From: Diphasiastrum complanatum
Lineage: Eukaryota; Streptophyta; Lycopodiopsida; Lycopodiales; Lycopodiaceae
Assembly: GCA_029204225.1 (NCBI GenBank)
Contig: CM055109.1
Location: 24,454,422-24,518,421 of the forward strand
Length of the DNA: 64,000 nt
Direction of reading: 5' to 3'
The notes below the pieces were generated by a model that saw only the letters and a list, made by a program, of their open reading frames with translations, ran no database searches and was not told where the DNA came from. The translations under genes were made by a program, and so were the position numbers. Below are positions 22,745-34,300 of the stretch, piece after piece (within the stretch, counting starts at the first letter, position 1; each line of letters starts with the position of its first letter).

Positions 22745-23440
22745 ATGCTCATTGTAGAACTTTCCAATGTGGTACTCATGTATTCAACATGTATTGCAAC
22801 AATGTGTGCACTATGTATGCGAGATTAGGTGATCTGTAGATCATGGCATACATGATGAACACAATCAACTGGTAGTCATGGATTTGACTTGTATGGCAAC
22901 AATTTGCTCACTTTGTACGCAAGATCAATTCATCTACACGTTTCTTTCTGTTGTGCTTCAGTCTTCATGGACATGTCATTCAATAGCTTGAATCATAGAT
23001 CCATGGGTGAGTCTATCAACTTGTAGTCTTACATGTGATACCTATGACGTACATTGACTAGATATTTCTACTGGATTATGGCAATCTATCTGTCATGATT
23101 TCCATGCCGAGTAGGTAGTGCACCAAGCTCGAATTAGTAGTTGATTGAAATTGTTGATGATTAATGAATCATTGACGTACAATGCAAACATACTATAAAG
23201 GTATTCCTACAACTAACATCATAGAAATTAATTTTCTTTGCATGTAGCGTAGACATCCGAATACTCGAAGCTGCTTCATACTCGACTTGTAGCCATAGGT
23301 TGCTGTCAAGGGATTTTTTGAGTCAACTACATTAGTGCTCCTATAAATCTGCAGATGACAACTCGTAGAGACTGCTTTTGCTCAAAATCTCTTGGATAGT
23401 TGAGCGTTTGTGAGCATTGATTTGTCAAAGCTATGGATAC
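22745..23440 (-). pseudogene. copia-2 RT and integrase C-terminal remnants (S4)
   Basis: Minus-strand frames keep only scattered signatures. LGALPTRHGNHDR and IQ-x-KYLVNV resemble the DLGxLxYFLGxE and xQxKY segments of copia RT. Upstream, near 23280, SMKQLRVFGCLRYMQ resembles the HLRVFGC motif after the copia integrase core. Most of RT is deleted. The same remnant is in 53494-54130. Strongly frameshifted; assignment rests on two motifs. Confidence 0.55.
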
Positions 23441-23959
23441 AAAGATATCCAGAATCAATGCACTTCCATATGAGCTGTTGGAAGACACCGACTGAGTCGG
23501 AAATGTTCGTTCCCTACAAAGGGATGGGCTGAGGAAGCATGCTAGAAGTGTGCTAGTGAAGCGTTGTGGAAGGCTGCAAATCAGTGCTGTGGCATTAGTG
23601 GATATTAGAACTCAAAATGGGCCCTTTGTCAAGATGCTGTTTTTGACTTTTCAACGCTTATGTGTCCCAATGAATGGTGTCCATCTGTTACGAACTGTAA
23701 CAGTGGTTGGTAGGCAAAAATTGTATTTAACTTTTCCGGCCAAATTTTCGTGATTTTGAAATATCCCGCCGGGCAAAACAAACAATTGTGATTGGACCAT
23801 AGTTACTGCTTCGATACTCTTATGTTGCCCATCATTGTTCACTCGAGGTTGATTTGACGTCAATAGTCATAAACTGTGGTTAACTAATCCTTGCAGTTAA
23901 GGAACTTCTTGTCATTCATAGGTATGCCTCTCATTTTGTTCATTCTATCTCTCATTTTC
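23441..23959. other. unique sequence, no gene recognised
   Basis: No second copy in the window. A 67-codon plus-strand ORF (23550-23753) and an opposite ORF show no motif. It includes the imperfect palindrome CCGACTGAGTCGG at 23488-23500. It probably belongs to the same inserted piece as the exon-like sequence that follows. Confidence 0.4.
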
Positions 23960-25130
23960 TTGTCATTCTTAGGTTTACCTCGCAAGAGGAACCATTGATG
24001 CAATCAATATTTACAATAAACAAAATGCATTAGATCAATGGATACCAAGAATATATCGAGAATATCAATGGATCTTGATGCATCCCTCTGCAAAAGGCTC
24101 ATTCCGAAAAAGAAAAAGATCAGATAACATATATAGAAGCTCTTGGAAAGGCAGGATAATGGATTTTAAAGTATCACCTGCCGATCAATCTATCACAAAA
24201 GTTTTAGTTCAGCAGGCTTATCTTCACAATGAGTTCAACATTCATGATCTGAATCCAAATGATAGAAGGAAATGCAATTCTGAGTTTTCAGATTCAATTT
24301 TTTTAGATTTAGTATTTTCTTTAAATTTTATTTTTCACGAAATGTTTTTGTTGGTTTTGCAGATTTGTATCCATCAAATTTCGTTGAATGGCAATCAGTT
24401 CAATCAATTGCAGGAATAATCAAAGTCGTACATTTGGATATCGGTATGCTACAGTACAAAGGTCATTTTCCAAAATCACTTTTAGAGTCGGGAGTATTTT
24501 TTTATGATCACACCTATTTTCTTGATAAAAATCGTTTAGTTGGTAGATTAGAGCCATATCCTCTACCAGATTTTTTGAGTGAGCAATGGATTTCTCCTGA
24601 TGCAGCAATTTCAAAAGGTTTTTGATCTAGGCTATATATTGATATTCAGAGTGTATTAAAATGTAGCACTGGATCAAAGAATAATAGATTAAGTTGGTAT
24701 CTACCTTTTACTATTTTTGTTGATTTTTTTTCCAAATGCAGTGTTGGGAGAACGAAAACAATATTTATTTGTAAAGACTTGAGTGTTGATATATTGCCGA
24801 GTTGTGGGATGATGGTTGGGATACAAAACAAAATCAACAAGTTGAGTGCAAAGTATGTTACTCATCCATGACATTTAGATATCACATCGAAAAACAAATG
24901 CTCACTTTGCTACTGTATTATAGAAGATGGATTAAATGCAAAAATGTTTGGAAGCCACTTGATCAAAATTTTGGTATAAACCCTCAAGAGCAACTTCAGA
25001 TAACAGTGAAAATAAATGACAACATTTTTGCAATGGTTGAGGTCGAGGAAGATTGGTGTCTCAATCATATTCGATCAAAACTAGACATGTTGCAATTTGA
25101 TCTACCTCAATAATATCAATTTTGATTGAA
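23960..25130 (+). pseudogene. unrecognised, apparently spliced gene fragment
   Basis: Three exon-like open segments lie in a row. The first (to about 24300) reads TIDAINIYNKQNALDQWIPR, FRKRKRSDNIY and VLVQQAYLHNEFNIHD. The second follows a pyrimidine-rich tract and AG at 24361-24362 and reads DLYPSNFVEWQSVQSIAG, GHFPKSLLESGVFFYDHTYF and LVGRLEPYPLPDFL. It ends at AAAAG/GTTTTT. The third follows AG at 24740-24741 and reads LWDDGWDTKQNQQVECKVC, then ITVKINDN and VEEDWCLNHIRSKLDM. The last part has a ubiquitin-like flavour, but this is impression only. I do not recognise the protein. Isolated stops and frame changes suggest a captured, decaying host-gene piece. Confidence 0.45.
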
Positions 25131-25196
25131 TGGTGTAAAGGTGTTATGCCATATAAAATATTCCTTTTTTTCTATTTCTAAGTGAATTAGTTTCAG

Positions 25197-25699
25197 ACTA
25201 TGGATTGTCTAACTTTGGTTGCATTTTCAAACTCGTATTTTGCAAGAGACATAGTGGATAGAAAATCCAAAAGTGATTACACCGTTTTCATTGGAGGGGA
25301 TCTAGTTTCTTGGCTATCAAAGAGGCAAGCAACTATATCCTTGTCATCTTGTGAAGTTGAGTACAAAGCTCTTGCAACCACAAGTATAGAAGTTTTATGG
25401 ATCAAGGACTACTTATGGAGCTAAAGTGTTATGGAGATGAAGACCTTCCAATTATCAACAATGATAACATCTCGGCTCATGCTCTTGCAAACAATCTTGT
25501 ATTCCATGCAAGGAGCAAACACATCGAGGTAGCTCATCACTTTGTAAGAGAGAAAGTAATGGGGAGGGATATCTTATTGGAGCATGTTGGATCTTCAAAT
25601 TGTGTTGTAGATCTTCTCACCAAGCCATTGCTCAAGAATGCATTTGTCAAGATGAGATCTAATCTTGGCTTAATCTCAAACTCTATGGTGAATAGGTAG
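25197..25699 (+). pseudogene. copia-1 RNase H (plus strand)
   Basis: Same domain as 7687-8165, inverted: LVAFSNSYFARDIVDRKSKS, DYTVFIGGDLVSWLSKRQ, SLSSCEVEYKAL, EVLWI. After a frameshift near 25400: LLMELKCYGDEDLPIINNDN, VFHARSKHIEVAHHFVREK and DLLTKPLLKNAF, ending at TAG 25697-25699. The tail keeps the copia LLTKPL motif. The purine tract AAGGAGGAG follows at 25709-25717. Confidence 0.88.
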
Positions 25700-25717
25700 A
25701 TATATTTTAAGGAGGAG

Positions 25718-26429
25718 TGTGAAAAGTCGTAAAACATATCTTCCTGTGTTGACTTTGGGGGCTATGCTCACCTTATTTCTTGTAAATATTTTATTGTACT
25801 TTAAGGTATGTGAAGTGAGTAGATAACCTTCTAGAATAGGTTGAATTTGAGTTAGGTAGATTCAATTATGGTGTCATGCAAAATATTAGATGACATGCAA
25901 TGTTAGTCAGAATGCATGCATGCAACATGCAAATCACTTTACATAATCTACACATGTCTAGGTAGCTTAGGGAGTTGAAATGCAATCAAGGCATGCAACA
26001 TGCAAATCAGTTTATATAATCTACACATGTCTAGGTAGCTTAAAGAGCAGACATGCAATCCATGCAACATCCGTGCATGTAGTTTTACATGTGGATCTAT
26101 GATATATGAGTTAAGTGGAAGATGTGGACATTCCATGCAAATCCACTGTAGGAACTCAAGCCTCATTGATGTTGGGAAACTTTGGCTTGTTTTGCCATAT
26201 TGTGAATATTGAGATTTTGGTGTTTTGGGCTCGTTCTGTACCCGAGTTTTTTGGTTATCATTTTATCTCACTACCCGAGAGCAGCCTGTGGTATAGTAAG
26301 GAGTTAGTTTTTTGAGTCTGTGGTATGCCATTGTGCTCTTGCCTTGGATTTTTCAACTAAACTGTTCTTTGATCATTCCGTGCAATCACAACACCCCATA
26401 AAGATCCTGTAGGGTGATTGACTAGTTAT
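25718..26429 (+). mobile_element. copia-1 LTR (plus strand)
   Basis: Starts TGTGAAAAGTCG right after the purine tract AAGGAGGAG, so it is a 3' LTR. It holds the 73-bp tandem repeat at about 25925-26080. The end is approximate, where sequence grades into N repeat at 'ggttatcaactgatattttgg'. The small ORFs inside follow the repeat and look non-coding. Confidence 0.65.
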
Positions 26430-28840
26430 CAACTGATATTTTGGTTTTACTTTGACATCTAGTAACATGAAACGTTTTGGTAATATCATATTGGCAACAA
26501 TATAGTTGTCACAAACATTATTGATACCAATTCAGAGTTAGAAGTGTATATGTTTTACTTTGGTAATTGTAGCCAAGAATATTAGAGCACTGAGATTGAA
26601 CATGGCAAAGACCCTCAATAATTATTACATTTCTTTGGTTTGATCGACGTACATACCTTTTAGTTATAGTCGGTCTCTTATGTTTTGTAAATGTTTGGAC
26701 AATGTTATAGTTGCCCTATTAGATCAGAATTCAATTGATAGTAATCAAAAAGAAATATGAAAATACTGACATATTGAATATGTGTTGGAAGAAAGATAAG
26801 AAAAAAGTCTACATAGCAGATAGATCAAACTATTGATTACTTCTCCTAAAACTCATACATCAAATGGCACACTCTCAGCTAGTTATAGTACAGAGCGGTC
26901 TGTAGATGCAGCTTCAAAAATAACATGGCTGTTAACATGACATCAAATGAGACACTCTCACCTAGTTATAGTGCATAGAGGTTTGTAGACATTACTTTAG
27001 AAATGACATGGATGCTGACATGACCAGTCACTTGGTTGGATTTACATCATTACATATCTACATTTCAAAATAGTCTGGCCCCAAAAAATAGAATTTGCCT
27101 TTGCAATGTCAATAGCTCTTGCCAATTAGATGCAAAATGACTACAGAGAGATCATGCACTTTGTTGGGGGTAACTTCATCTATGATTTATTTAGTAATAT
27201 AGTATATATAATTATCATTCTCCAAGAAAGTGAAGCAGTGCTATTCATATGATTTGATGACACAAAAGGCAAAAGGATGGTTATGTGAAAAGGTACTGGT
27301 TATCAACTGATATTTTGGTTTTACTTTGACATCTAGTAACATCAACGGTTTTGGTAATATCGTACTAATATAGTTGTCACAAACATTACTGATACGAATT
27401 CAGAGTTAGAAGAGTATATGTTTTACTTTGGTAATTGTAGCCAAGAATCTTAGAGCACTAAGACTGAACAGGGCAAAGACCCTCAATAATATTTACATTT
27501 CCTTGGTCTGATCCACGTAAATACCTTTTAGTTATAGTCGGCCTGTTAGGTTTGGTAATTGTTTGGACAATGTTATAGTTGCCCTATTAGATCAGAATTA
27601 GATTAATAGTAATCAATAACAAATATGAAAATTCTAACATATTGAACATTTGTTGGAAGAAAGATAAGCAGAAAGTCTACATCGCAGATAGATCAAACTA
27701 TTGATTACTTCTCGTAAAACTCATACATCAAATGACACGCTCTTAGCTAGTTATAGTGCAAAGCGGTTTGTAGATGTAGCTTAAAAAAAAACATGGCTGT
27801 TAACATGACATCAAATGACACACTCTCACCTAGTTATAGTGCATAGAGGTTTGTAGACATTGGATGCTAACATGACTAGTCACTTGGTTGGATTTACATC
27901 ATTACATATCTACATCTTCAAAATAGTCTGGCCCCAATCAATAGAATTTGCCTTTACGATGTCAATTTTAATACATCGGACAAAGTTAGGTCATTTAAAC
28001 TTCTATATCATATACAAAAAATCTGACCTGCACATTAAATGTATAATTTATGACAAAGTAGGGCTCCACACACTTTGTAATTTACAATCATTCTGTAATT
28101 TGCCATTAATTTAAGTCATTTACAATGAAATAGATTGGCATTTAGGATGAAATAGAAATTAATGTTTAATGATATAATTAGCCTATTCCCTTATCATGTT
28201 AGATTCATTAAAAGAATTCTTGTTGAATTTGAGATTCTGGAAAATTGTGCCATCACTTAGATGCCTATCCTGGAACAATTTGCATTCAAAATAAGATTAA
28301 AGAACGACCAAACAATTTCTATAATGAATGTAAAAATTTGCAGGTTTGGGACTTCTATGAGAATTCCTTTGGGGATGAATAAAAACCCATGAAAACCATT
28401 AAAAATTAATATTGAGTCATCAAAAGTTTGTATTTCCTAAACCTTAACAACTAAAATCTAAACTTTGAAGATTAAGTCATAAACCTGGCAATTGTTAAAA
28501 GGTTGGCCACAAAAAACACCAACTCTATCCTATGTAGTGAGATTCCAAAAGATCAACAAACATTTCCAAATTGAAAAAATAAACAAATAAACAGGTAAAC
28601 ATAGATGAATATGCGTGGAAAGAATCCAAACACCCAAAAAATGACCTATGCTGGATGTTTACAATCTGTGATGAGTTATAAGATGACTATCATACCACAT
28701 GAGTTAACTTGTTGGACACGTGCAGTGAATTTAGTGATAAATCACAAATTGCGTGGATCCGATGTAAAAGTTAGAACTTTCTTTCAATAGGCCAAGGCTA
28801 TTATGGGCTCTACGCACAATGCCCTCGAGCATGAGGATGC
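26430..28840. repeat. N/P repeat block with an 870-bp tandem duplication
   Basis: The unit beginning GGTTATCAACTGATATTTTGG at about 26429 starts again at about 27297. Each unit includes the P fragment (tgcaaaatgacta...atcatgcac) in the first copy and ends in seed-like 'cacctagttatagtgcatag' words. The ORF at 27860-28114 is shared with other copies but shows no family motif. No gene supported. Confidence 0.6.
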
Positions 28841-29095
28841 ATGCAATTGTGATTGATTCTGATTAAATCATAACAATAGTAAACATGCATAGTTTAATCA
28901 TTATATTAGTGTAAAGAACACAAGTAAACACTAAGAAATATAAATTATTTGATATACTTTTCTCGCTAATGGCTAAAGTAGCAGGAACTAAGAATTAGTG
29001 CTTTCTAGTTCGAATACTCCCGCTGGAACTGGTTTTAGGGGAAATTACTCATTTGGAATTTAGCACCGTCGCTTTTACAAAGGTAAAGCACGCTC
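28841..29095. repeat. upstream flank of S1-like copy 2, TATA segment deleted
   Basis: Matches the flanks of copies 1 and 3, but 59 bases present in copy 3 (ending in TTTATAAAGCGAGTGC) are missing at the 29076/29077 junction. No replacement TATA-like sequence is seen between there and the ATG. Confidence 0.7.
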
Positions 29096-29146
29096 TCTGT
29101 CTCTCTCTCTCGCTCGCTCTGTGCCGCGCGCTCTCTCTCTCTCCCT
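29096..29146 (+). repeat. CT-rich microsatellite in leader of S1-like copy 2
   Basis: An almost pure (CT)n stretch with a GTGCCGCGCG interruption, ending at the ATG. Expanded relative to copy 1, and matched at 60330-60386 in copy 3. Confidence 0.85.
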
Positions 29147-29650
29147 ATGGCGATCATTCACTTTTTCTCTATGTTTAACACGTTGTTTCTACTTCAGGTG
29201 TCTTTTGCTTCGTCTCTAGACGCTTCCTTTAGCGTAACAAACCTATGTGATGATTTCATAACCGCGAGTTGTTCAGATGGGACTAAATCTTTGGGCGCCC
29301 ATGTGGTGCGCAGTGGTCTCAGTTGGTCGTATAATTTCACTGCAAATGAACAAACCGAATACATCTGTGATTTCACAAGAAGGGATGGCATGACATTGCA
29401 GGCAGCCAACCTGCAGATATGGACTTGGAAATTGAACTTGGACGTAAAGCTACACCTTCTTTCTCCGCTAATTCTTTCCATTGCATATCTAAAGTGTGAT
29501 GGTCTGAGTCCTGCTCGTGATTTTGGAATATTAAATTACATATTGCAAAAATCTAAAATGAATGCGCATTCCCTCTTTTGCCACGCAACGACCTCTGAAG
29601 CTCGGCTGGCACAGTCGTTGCTGGCTTCCACAGGACATTCGTGCTCCTGA
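29147..29650 (+). CDS. S1-family (S-protein homologue)-like secreted protein, copy 2
   Basis: The best-preserved copy. Residues 1-23 form a signal peptide (MAIIHFFSMFNTLFLLQVSF, then ASS). Residues 28-100 resemble the plant self-incompatibility S1 family: SVTNL, three Cys (34, 42, 74), SLGAHVV, GLSWSYNF, EYICDF. N63-F-T is an N-glycosylation site. Known members are small secreted proteins; the poppy member is a pistil self-incompatibility ligand, but most have unknown roles. The usual C-terminal Cys pair and W are not seen. After LDV (residue 100) a GTAAAG occurs and the remaining 67 residues look like read-through. The ATG is chosen for the signal peptide. The TATA box region is deleted, so expression is doubtful. 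Confidence 0.6.
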   Translation: MAIIHFFSMFNTLFLLQVSFASSLDASFSVTNLCDDFITASCSDGTKSLGAHVVRSGLSWSYNFTANEQTEYICDFTRRDGMTLQAANLQIWTWKLNLDVKLHLLSPLILSIAYLKCDGLSPARDFGILNYILQKSKMNAHSLFCHATTSEARLAQSLLASTGHSCS

Positions 29651-32376
29651 ACTCTCGATGTACAGCTCAGGACTTCTTCCTGTCTTGCTGTCCAGCATCC
29701 TATTTACGCCTCCTAAGTTGCCTCCCTAGTTGTAAATGATCCTTGTATCTTTGTCATGTGTTGTCAACTGCCGATAGCCTGTGTCATTATAATCTCAGCG
29801 TTCAGTCGATGCGTTTAACAAAGTGTGGCTCCCTTTTTTCACTCAGCCGCTGTGTTGTCATTCCACCCAGAAGTCAGGTAATGTCCACATCCCCACGACG
29901 TCTTAATTAGGTAAGTATGTCTTGCGATTGTTACACGTGCATTCTGCAGGCTAATGGTCTGTCTTTGCTTTTCCATTCGAATTACACTGGACATGGACTT
30001 AGCATAAAACAAATAGCAAATCCGCTGCTGCAACTTGCATCAAGTATAGGATTTTTAGCCAGAGAAACCTGATACAAGAATAGACATGGTCTGTCTGAAG
30101 TGTGCCACTATCTTGTCGTACTCTTAATTTCTATTTGTTTATAGATTGACGTCTTTTGCAATCTAAGTTATAATAAAATTAGAATCTATAATACCTTGGC
30201 AGTACCAGCAATGTCAATGGAGGTTGGAGAATGCCTATGTTGTTATGAGCATCTATTTGCGTATATGACCTCAAAACTTATCGTTTTCTTGCTACCTTTG
30301 ACGGCATGAAGGAAATCGGAATCTAGACTGGGTTGTCAAACCAATTGGAATCTTGTTACTATACAAAAATGGTAGGGGGGAAAGTTTTGTGCCTTGGATG
30401 TGATGCACAAGTCGATTGTTGATGATGCAAAGGTGATCTTCAACTTTGTGATATTATTTTTGTGCAGTTAAACTATACAACTGTTGTTCTTTTTGACCTC
30501 AGCGTGCCTTAGGTAGATAGTGTACCATTCAATATTCAATGTTAAGATTCTGAGGTAAGCATTGTAAGAACCAGAAAGCCCAGTTCAATCAAGGTTAACA
30601 TCACTATTAGCGTATAGAGTAAACACTACTGCCTGCTTGGTACATTCTCTGCATATTGACAATACTTTTCTTAACTATTTCACCGGCAATGTTGTTCTAA
30701 CATTTTATCTGGCTATATGCGTATTTCAACCTGGCATATAATTAGACACAAGGCTTATATCGTAGGTTGTAATATCTTAGCTGTACTTGTTTGTTGGCAG
30801 GTCTTATCCCTACCATGATTGGATTTACGCCTGGAGTAAACGAGTACTCATCTAGATAATCAAGCAAATGATTAGGTTAACGAAATTCTAAGAACATGAG
30901 ATTCCTGTTTAGGTGTTGGGATTCATTTTTCTTCTCTGAATAAAACAAAAACCTCGTGGTGTCATACCACAAAGGCCTTTCCATAATGGTGAAATTGTTG
31001 CATTGATAAAGGAGATCTTTTTTACTACAATTTTATCTTCGAGATGCAAACAAATGCATTTAGAAGCTTTTTTGCTAAAGAGGCGGTTATTGGTAAGTTC
31101 AGTTATGGTGAGATTTGTTTGTTTCTTTTAACGTTTTAAGTTGCAAGAGGTTACACTATCACATCCACTACCACAAAAGTGGTTAACAGTTTTTACAATT
31201 GTAGAGTTAAGATTGCACATAATAGGTGATCTACTTTTGATGATAATTTCTTACAAAGGGTTTAATAGTTGGCCACTAACTATGTTCACCATTTTGGAAT
31301 TTTGGTCAAAAAGAAACAAATTTCAAAAAGGCAGCTCAAGTTGGCAATGATCCTCAAATATTCACAACTCTTATTCACAATAATAACGATAAGTACTCAT
31401 AATATTTTAGTAAACACGATCAATATTCACAAGTAATCATGATCAATATTTATTATAATAACAATTAGCATTCACAATAATCATGATTAATATTAAAGCT
31501 ATTCTCTTTTTAGTATTCACAATTTTAGATAATTTTTGCCAACCATCAAGCATGTAGACTTCAAGACACGTCATTGGAAACTCGATCAGTCCTTCATCCA
31601 ATATAGAAAACAATTTGGATACATCCTCCATAAGAAGACACTATCATAAACAATACAAATAGATCCTTAGAGAAATTCGGTTGTCATTTTTCTAGATTTG
31701 AGCATGCAAGGGCACAATAAGAAGACAACCATCGTGGAATCAAGCAGGCAACAATGGAAAAACATTTGTCTACTTTTCTTCAAGCATGTAGGCTACGTTC
31801 TTGTTTTCATGAATGCAGACTCACTTCCATGTTGCATAATTGAGCCCTCCACCAATGGCTAAATCTAGTTGTGAGATTGGAGTATAATCAAATTCACAAA
31901 TCTTAATTGAAAAGTCAATAATTTCATTAGTTAAAGCTTAACAGAAACATAATACAATAAATTAAGTCAAAAATTTGAAGTTCATCTAACCTATAAATAC
32001 TTACTAGAGCATAGACCAATGATAAGGTCATGCAACTTGGAGATATTGAAAAATTTCCATGGAAGTTCTTTTGTTATATAGACTTGAATACCCATAAATG
32101 AACCTCGCATCCTTGCTAAAGAAAATTAAAAACAAGAATTCCACTAAAGGCATGTCAAAAAGAGGTGATAAGTATCATTTAAGTATGGGCTTTGGAGAAC
32201 TAAAGTTGATCACAAATCCTTTTATGCTAATGTAAAGCCAAATAAAAATGCTTGTAAAATTCGAGATTGGTTTACATAATAGTTCAATTGTGTAGGGTGT
32301 TCTAGAAAGTGAGTATTTAAATTGTATAGGAGTATCGGAAAATGAATTTAGGTCAGGAGTAAAATTAATGTGCAAT
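29651..32376 (-). repeat. S2 block: downstream flank and copia-2 LTR side
   Basis: Shared with the other S blocks. The minus strand carries the copia-2 LTR (starts at 32376/32377 after a mutated purine tract at 32378-32386), plus small exon-like islands. These are MEDVSKLFSILDEGLIEF..., 31631-31443, and MERPLWYDTT... (from about 30988), which stops at the same TAA as in S1. A patch of AATATTCACAA words lies at 31355-31520. Nothing else is supportable. Confidence 0.6.
31443..31631 (-). other. conserved short open island, unknown
   Basis: Starts MEDVSKLFSILDEGLIEFPM and continues TCLEVYMLDGWQKLSKI, 62 codons. It is found in all five larger S blocks. Upstream on the same strand, near 31840-31890, an exon-like stretch reads DYTPISQLDLAIGGGLNY and ends in the strong splice donor GTGAGT. 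It may be an exon of an ancestral gene carried by the repeat. Differences among copies include many amino-acid changes and a stop in S4, so I infer no current function. Confidence 0.3.
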
Positions 32377-32377
32377 A

Positions 32378-33313
32378 CTCGCCCTTAAGCTTACCACTAA
32401 AAACCTGAATGAAGAATTAACATACTAAGATAATGTGTTTACCCTTTGGCAAAGACTTTGTTGGAATATTGGCCAGCATGTTATCAGTATGATAGTAACC
32501 CATGAGTTAATGCAATGAAGGCATTTCTAGTAATGATGGGCCCACATAGTCTCTTCAGCTCTAGTGGACCCACTTTAGAATGTAAAACAATTAACCTTTT
32601 TGGAGTGCACTTCTACCCAAAAAAGGTAGTGTCCTTGACAGTTGTTGTACCACCAAACCATGCTTTTAGCCTGCAACGTATTTGGACTCAGTAATGGTCA
32701 AGGGAATGAATTTTTGCTTTCGATTGTTCCATGAAATTGGTCTTGCAAGAAAGCATATGTAGCCAAAGGTTGATTTTCTAGTATCTACTTCTCTAGGCCA
32801 ATCTCAATCTGAATAGTCATTTAGAACTAGTGCATCCTTGGAATCTAACATAACACACTATCTAAGGTAACATACTAACTAAGGTAATGTGTTTACCCTT
32901 TGGCAAAGGCTTTGTTGGAATATCAACCAACATGTTTTTGGTATGATAGTAACATAATTTGACATCCTTCTTCTAAACTCTCTCTTAAAAAATGAAATTT
33001 AACTTGAATGTGTTCAACGAGTTCATGGGTTGAGAGGAAAAACAAAGTACATTTGATTGTCACAATGGATAATTTTGGTCTAATATGTTGAAATTTCAAA
33101 TCTTGGAGTAATCATTGAAGCCAAATAATGTCCTTCATTATACAGGTGGATGCAACATATTCGAACTCGGTCACGAACAAGAAAATGTGTTCCTCCTACA
33201 AGAAAGCATAGGTAGACAAAGGTGGATTTTCTAGTATCCACTTCTTCAGCCCAATCTGAGTCTAAATAGGCATTTAGAACTAGTGCATTCTTAAAATATC
33301 CATCATAATACAA
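32378..33313 (-). pseudogene. copia-2 RNase H pieces, two copies (S2)
   Basis: Reading on the minus strand from 33313: RNase H copy b (NAYLDSDWAEEVDTRKSTF, VYLCFLVGG; open 33313-33080, truncated after LVGG). Then a pol tail (about 32960-32870, DIPTKPLPKGKHITLVSM), then RNase H copy a (about 32860-32690, DTRKSTFGY and NNRKQ context), then a second truncated tail and the purine tract at 32378-32386. The duplicated tail is shared by S1, S2 and S3, so it arose before the S blocks multiplied. Confidence 0.75.
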
Positions 33314-33533
33314 AGCATAGTGCTTTTGGCTATTATGTACATCAAATGCTCTTTGTAGAACGTTCTGATGTGGTAGTCATGGATTCGACATGTATTGCAA
33401 CAATGTGTTCACTATGTGTGCAAGATTAGGTCATCTGTAGATCATGGCATACACGATGAACACAATTATTGACTGATAGTCATGGATTTGACATGTATTG
33501 GAACAATGTGCTCAATATGTATGGAAGATCAAG

Positions 33534-34300
33534 TCATCTTCTGTACATTTCTTCTGATGGTGAACGCATGATGCATGTTGCACAAAGATAGGTAATCCGA
33601 CATTTTGGCATACATGTATTCTCCCCCACCATTGGTGCATAGAGTCTTGATCTTCTGACCAATTTGTGTCGCAACAGATTACTTGAATAATTTGTAGTAG
33701 TAGATTGCCTCGGAGTTGTTTTTATAAAGATTGATTTGGTAAATCTGAAATTATCATGTACAAAAGTGATAAAATATAGTGCATAACCTAGAGAATGTAT
33801 GCTCATAGGGCCACACAGATCAGTATGTATCGATTCAAGAATAGATTTAGCTCTAGTGGTTTGAGCCTTTGAAAATCTTGATCTAGGTTGTTTGTCTAAT
33901 AAGCACATGTAAGAGACGATTCAAGTGTCTTTGGAGGTAGCACTTCTACATATATCCTTGAAAATACTTTGCCATCCTTTGTACAAGATAAATTTCATGT
34001 TTAAACTTTTTTCTAAATCTTCTAATGCCATAATTGGGCATTGGAGTTACTCACATTTGTAAGTGCATATTTATGACTCAAGATTACAAATTTCATTCTA
34101 TGTTTGTAAGGAGAATTTCTATAAATTTTTTTATCCATGATGGTACATGTGTCTAGAAATAAACAAAGCTCTGTAGCCTTGATTTGTGATCTTGATAATA
34201 GATAATATTTGGTACATAAAATACACCATCAAATAATCTAGAATACCATATAGAAATTGAAACCGAATTGTTCATTGGGGTTCCATCTTGTGCAAACTTA
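33534..34300 (-). pseudogene. copia-2 integrase (S2)
   Basis: The open part, 33908-33534, has DKQPRSRFSKAQTTRAKSI, SIHTDLCGPMSIHSLGYALY and FITFVHDNFRF. These are the copia integrase core start with its first catalytic Asp. After a frameshift comes IKTLCTNGGGEYMYAKM, where the second catalytic Asp is changed to Asn. Upstream to about 34300 a decayed pre-integrase region reads YYVPNI and similar. RT between integrase and RNase H is deleted. Confidence 0.8.

Noticed and set aside
23488-23500. CCGACTGAGTCGG hairpin as a terminator or small RNA
   Set aside because: Short imperfect palindrome without a U tract or supporting context in a plant genome.
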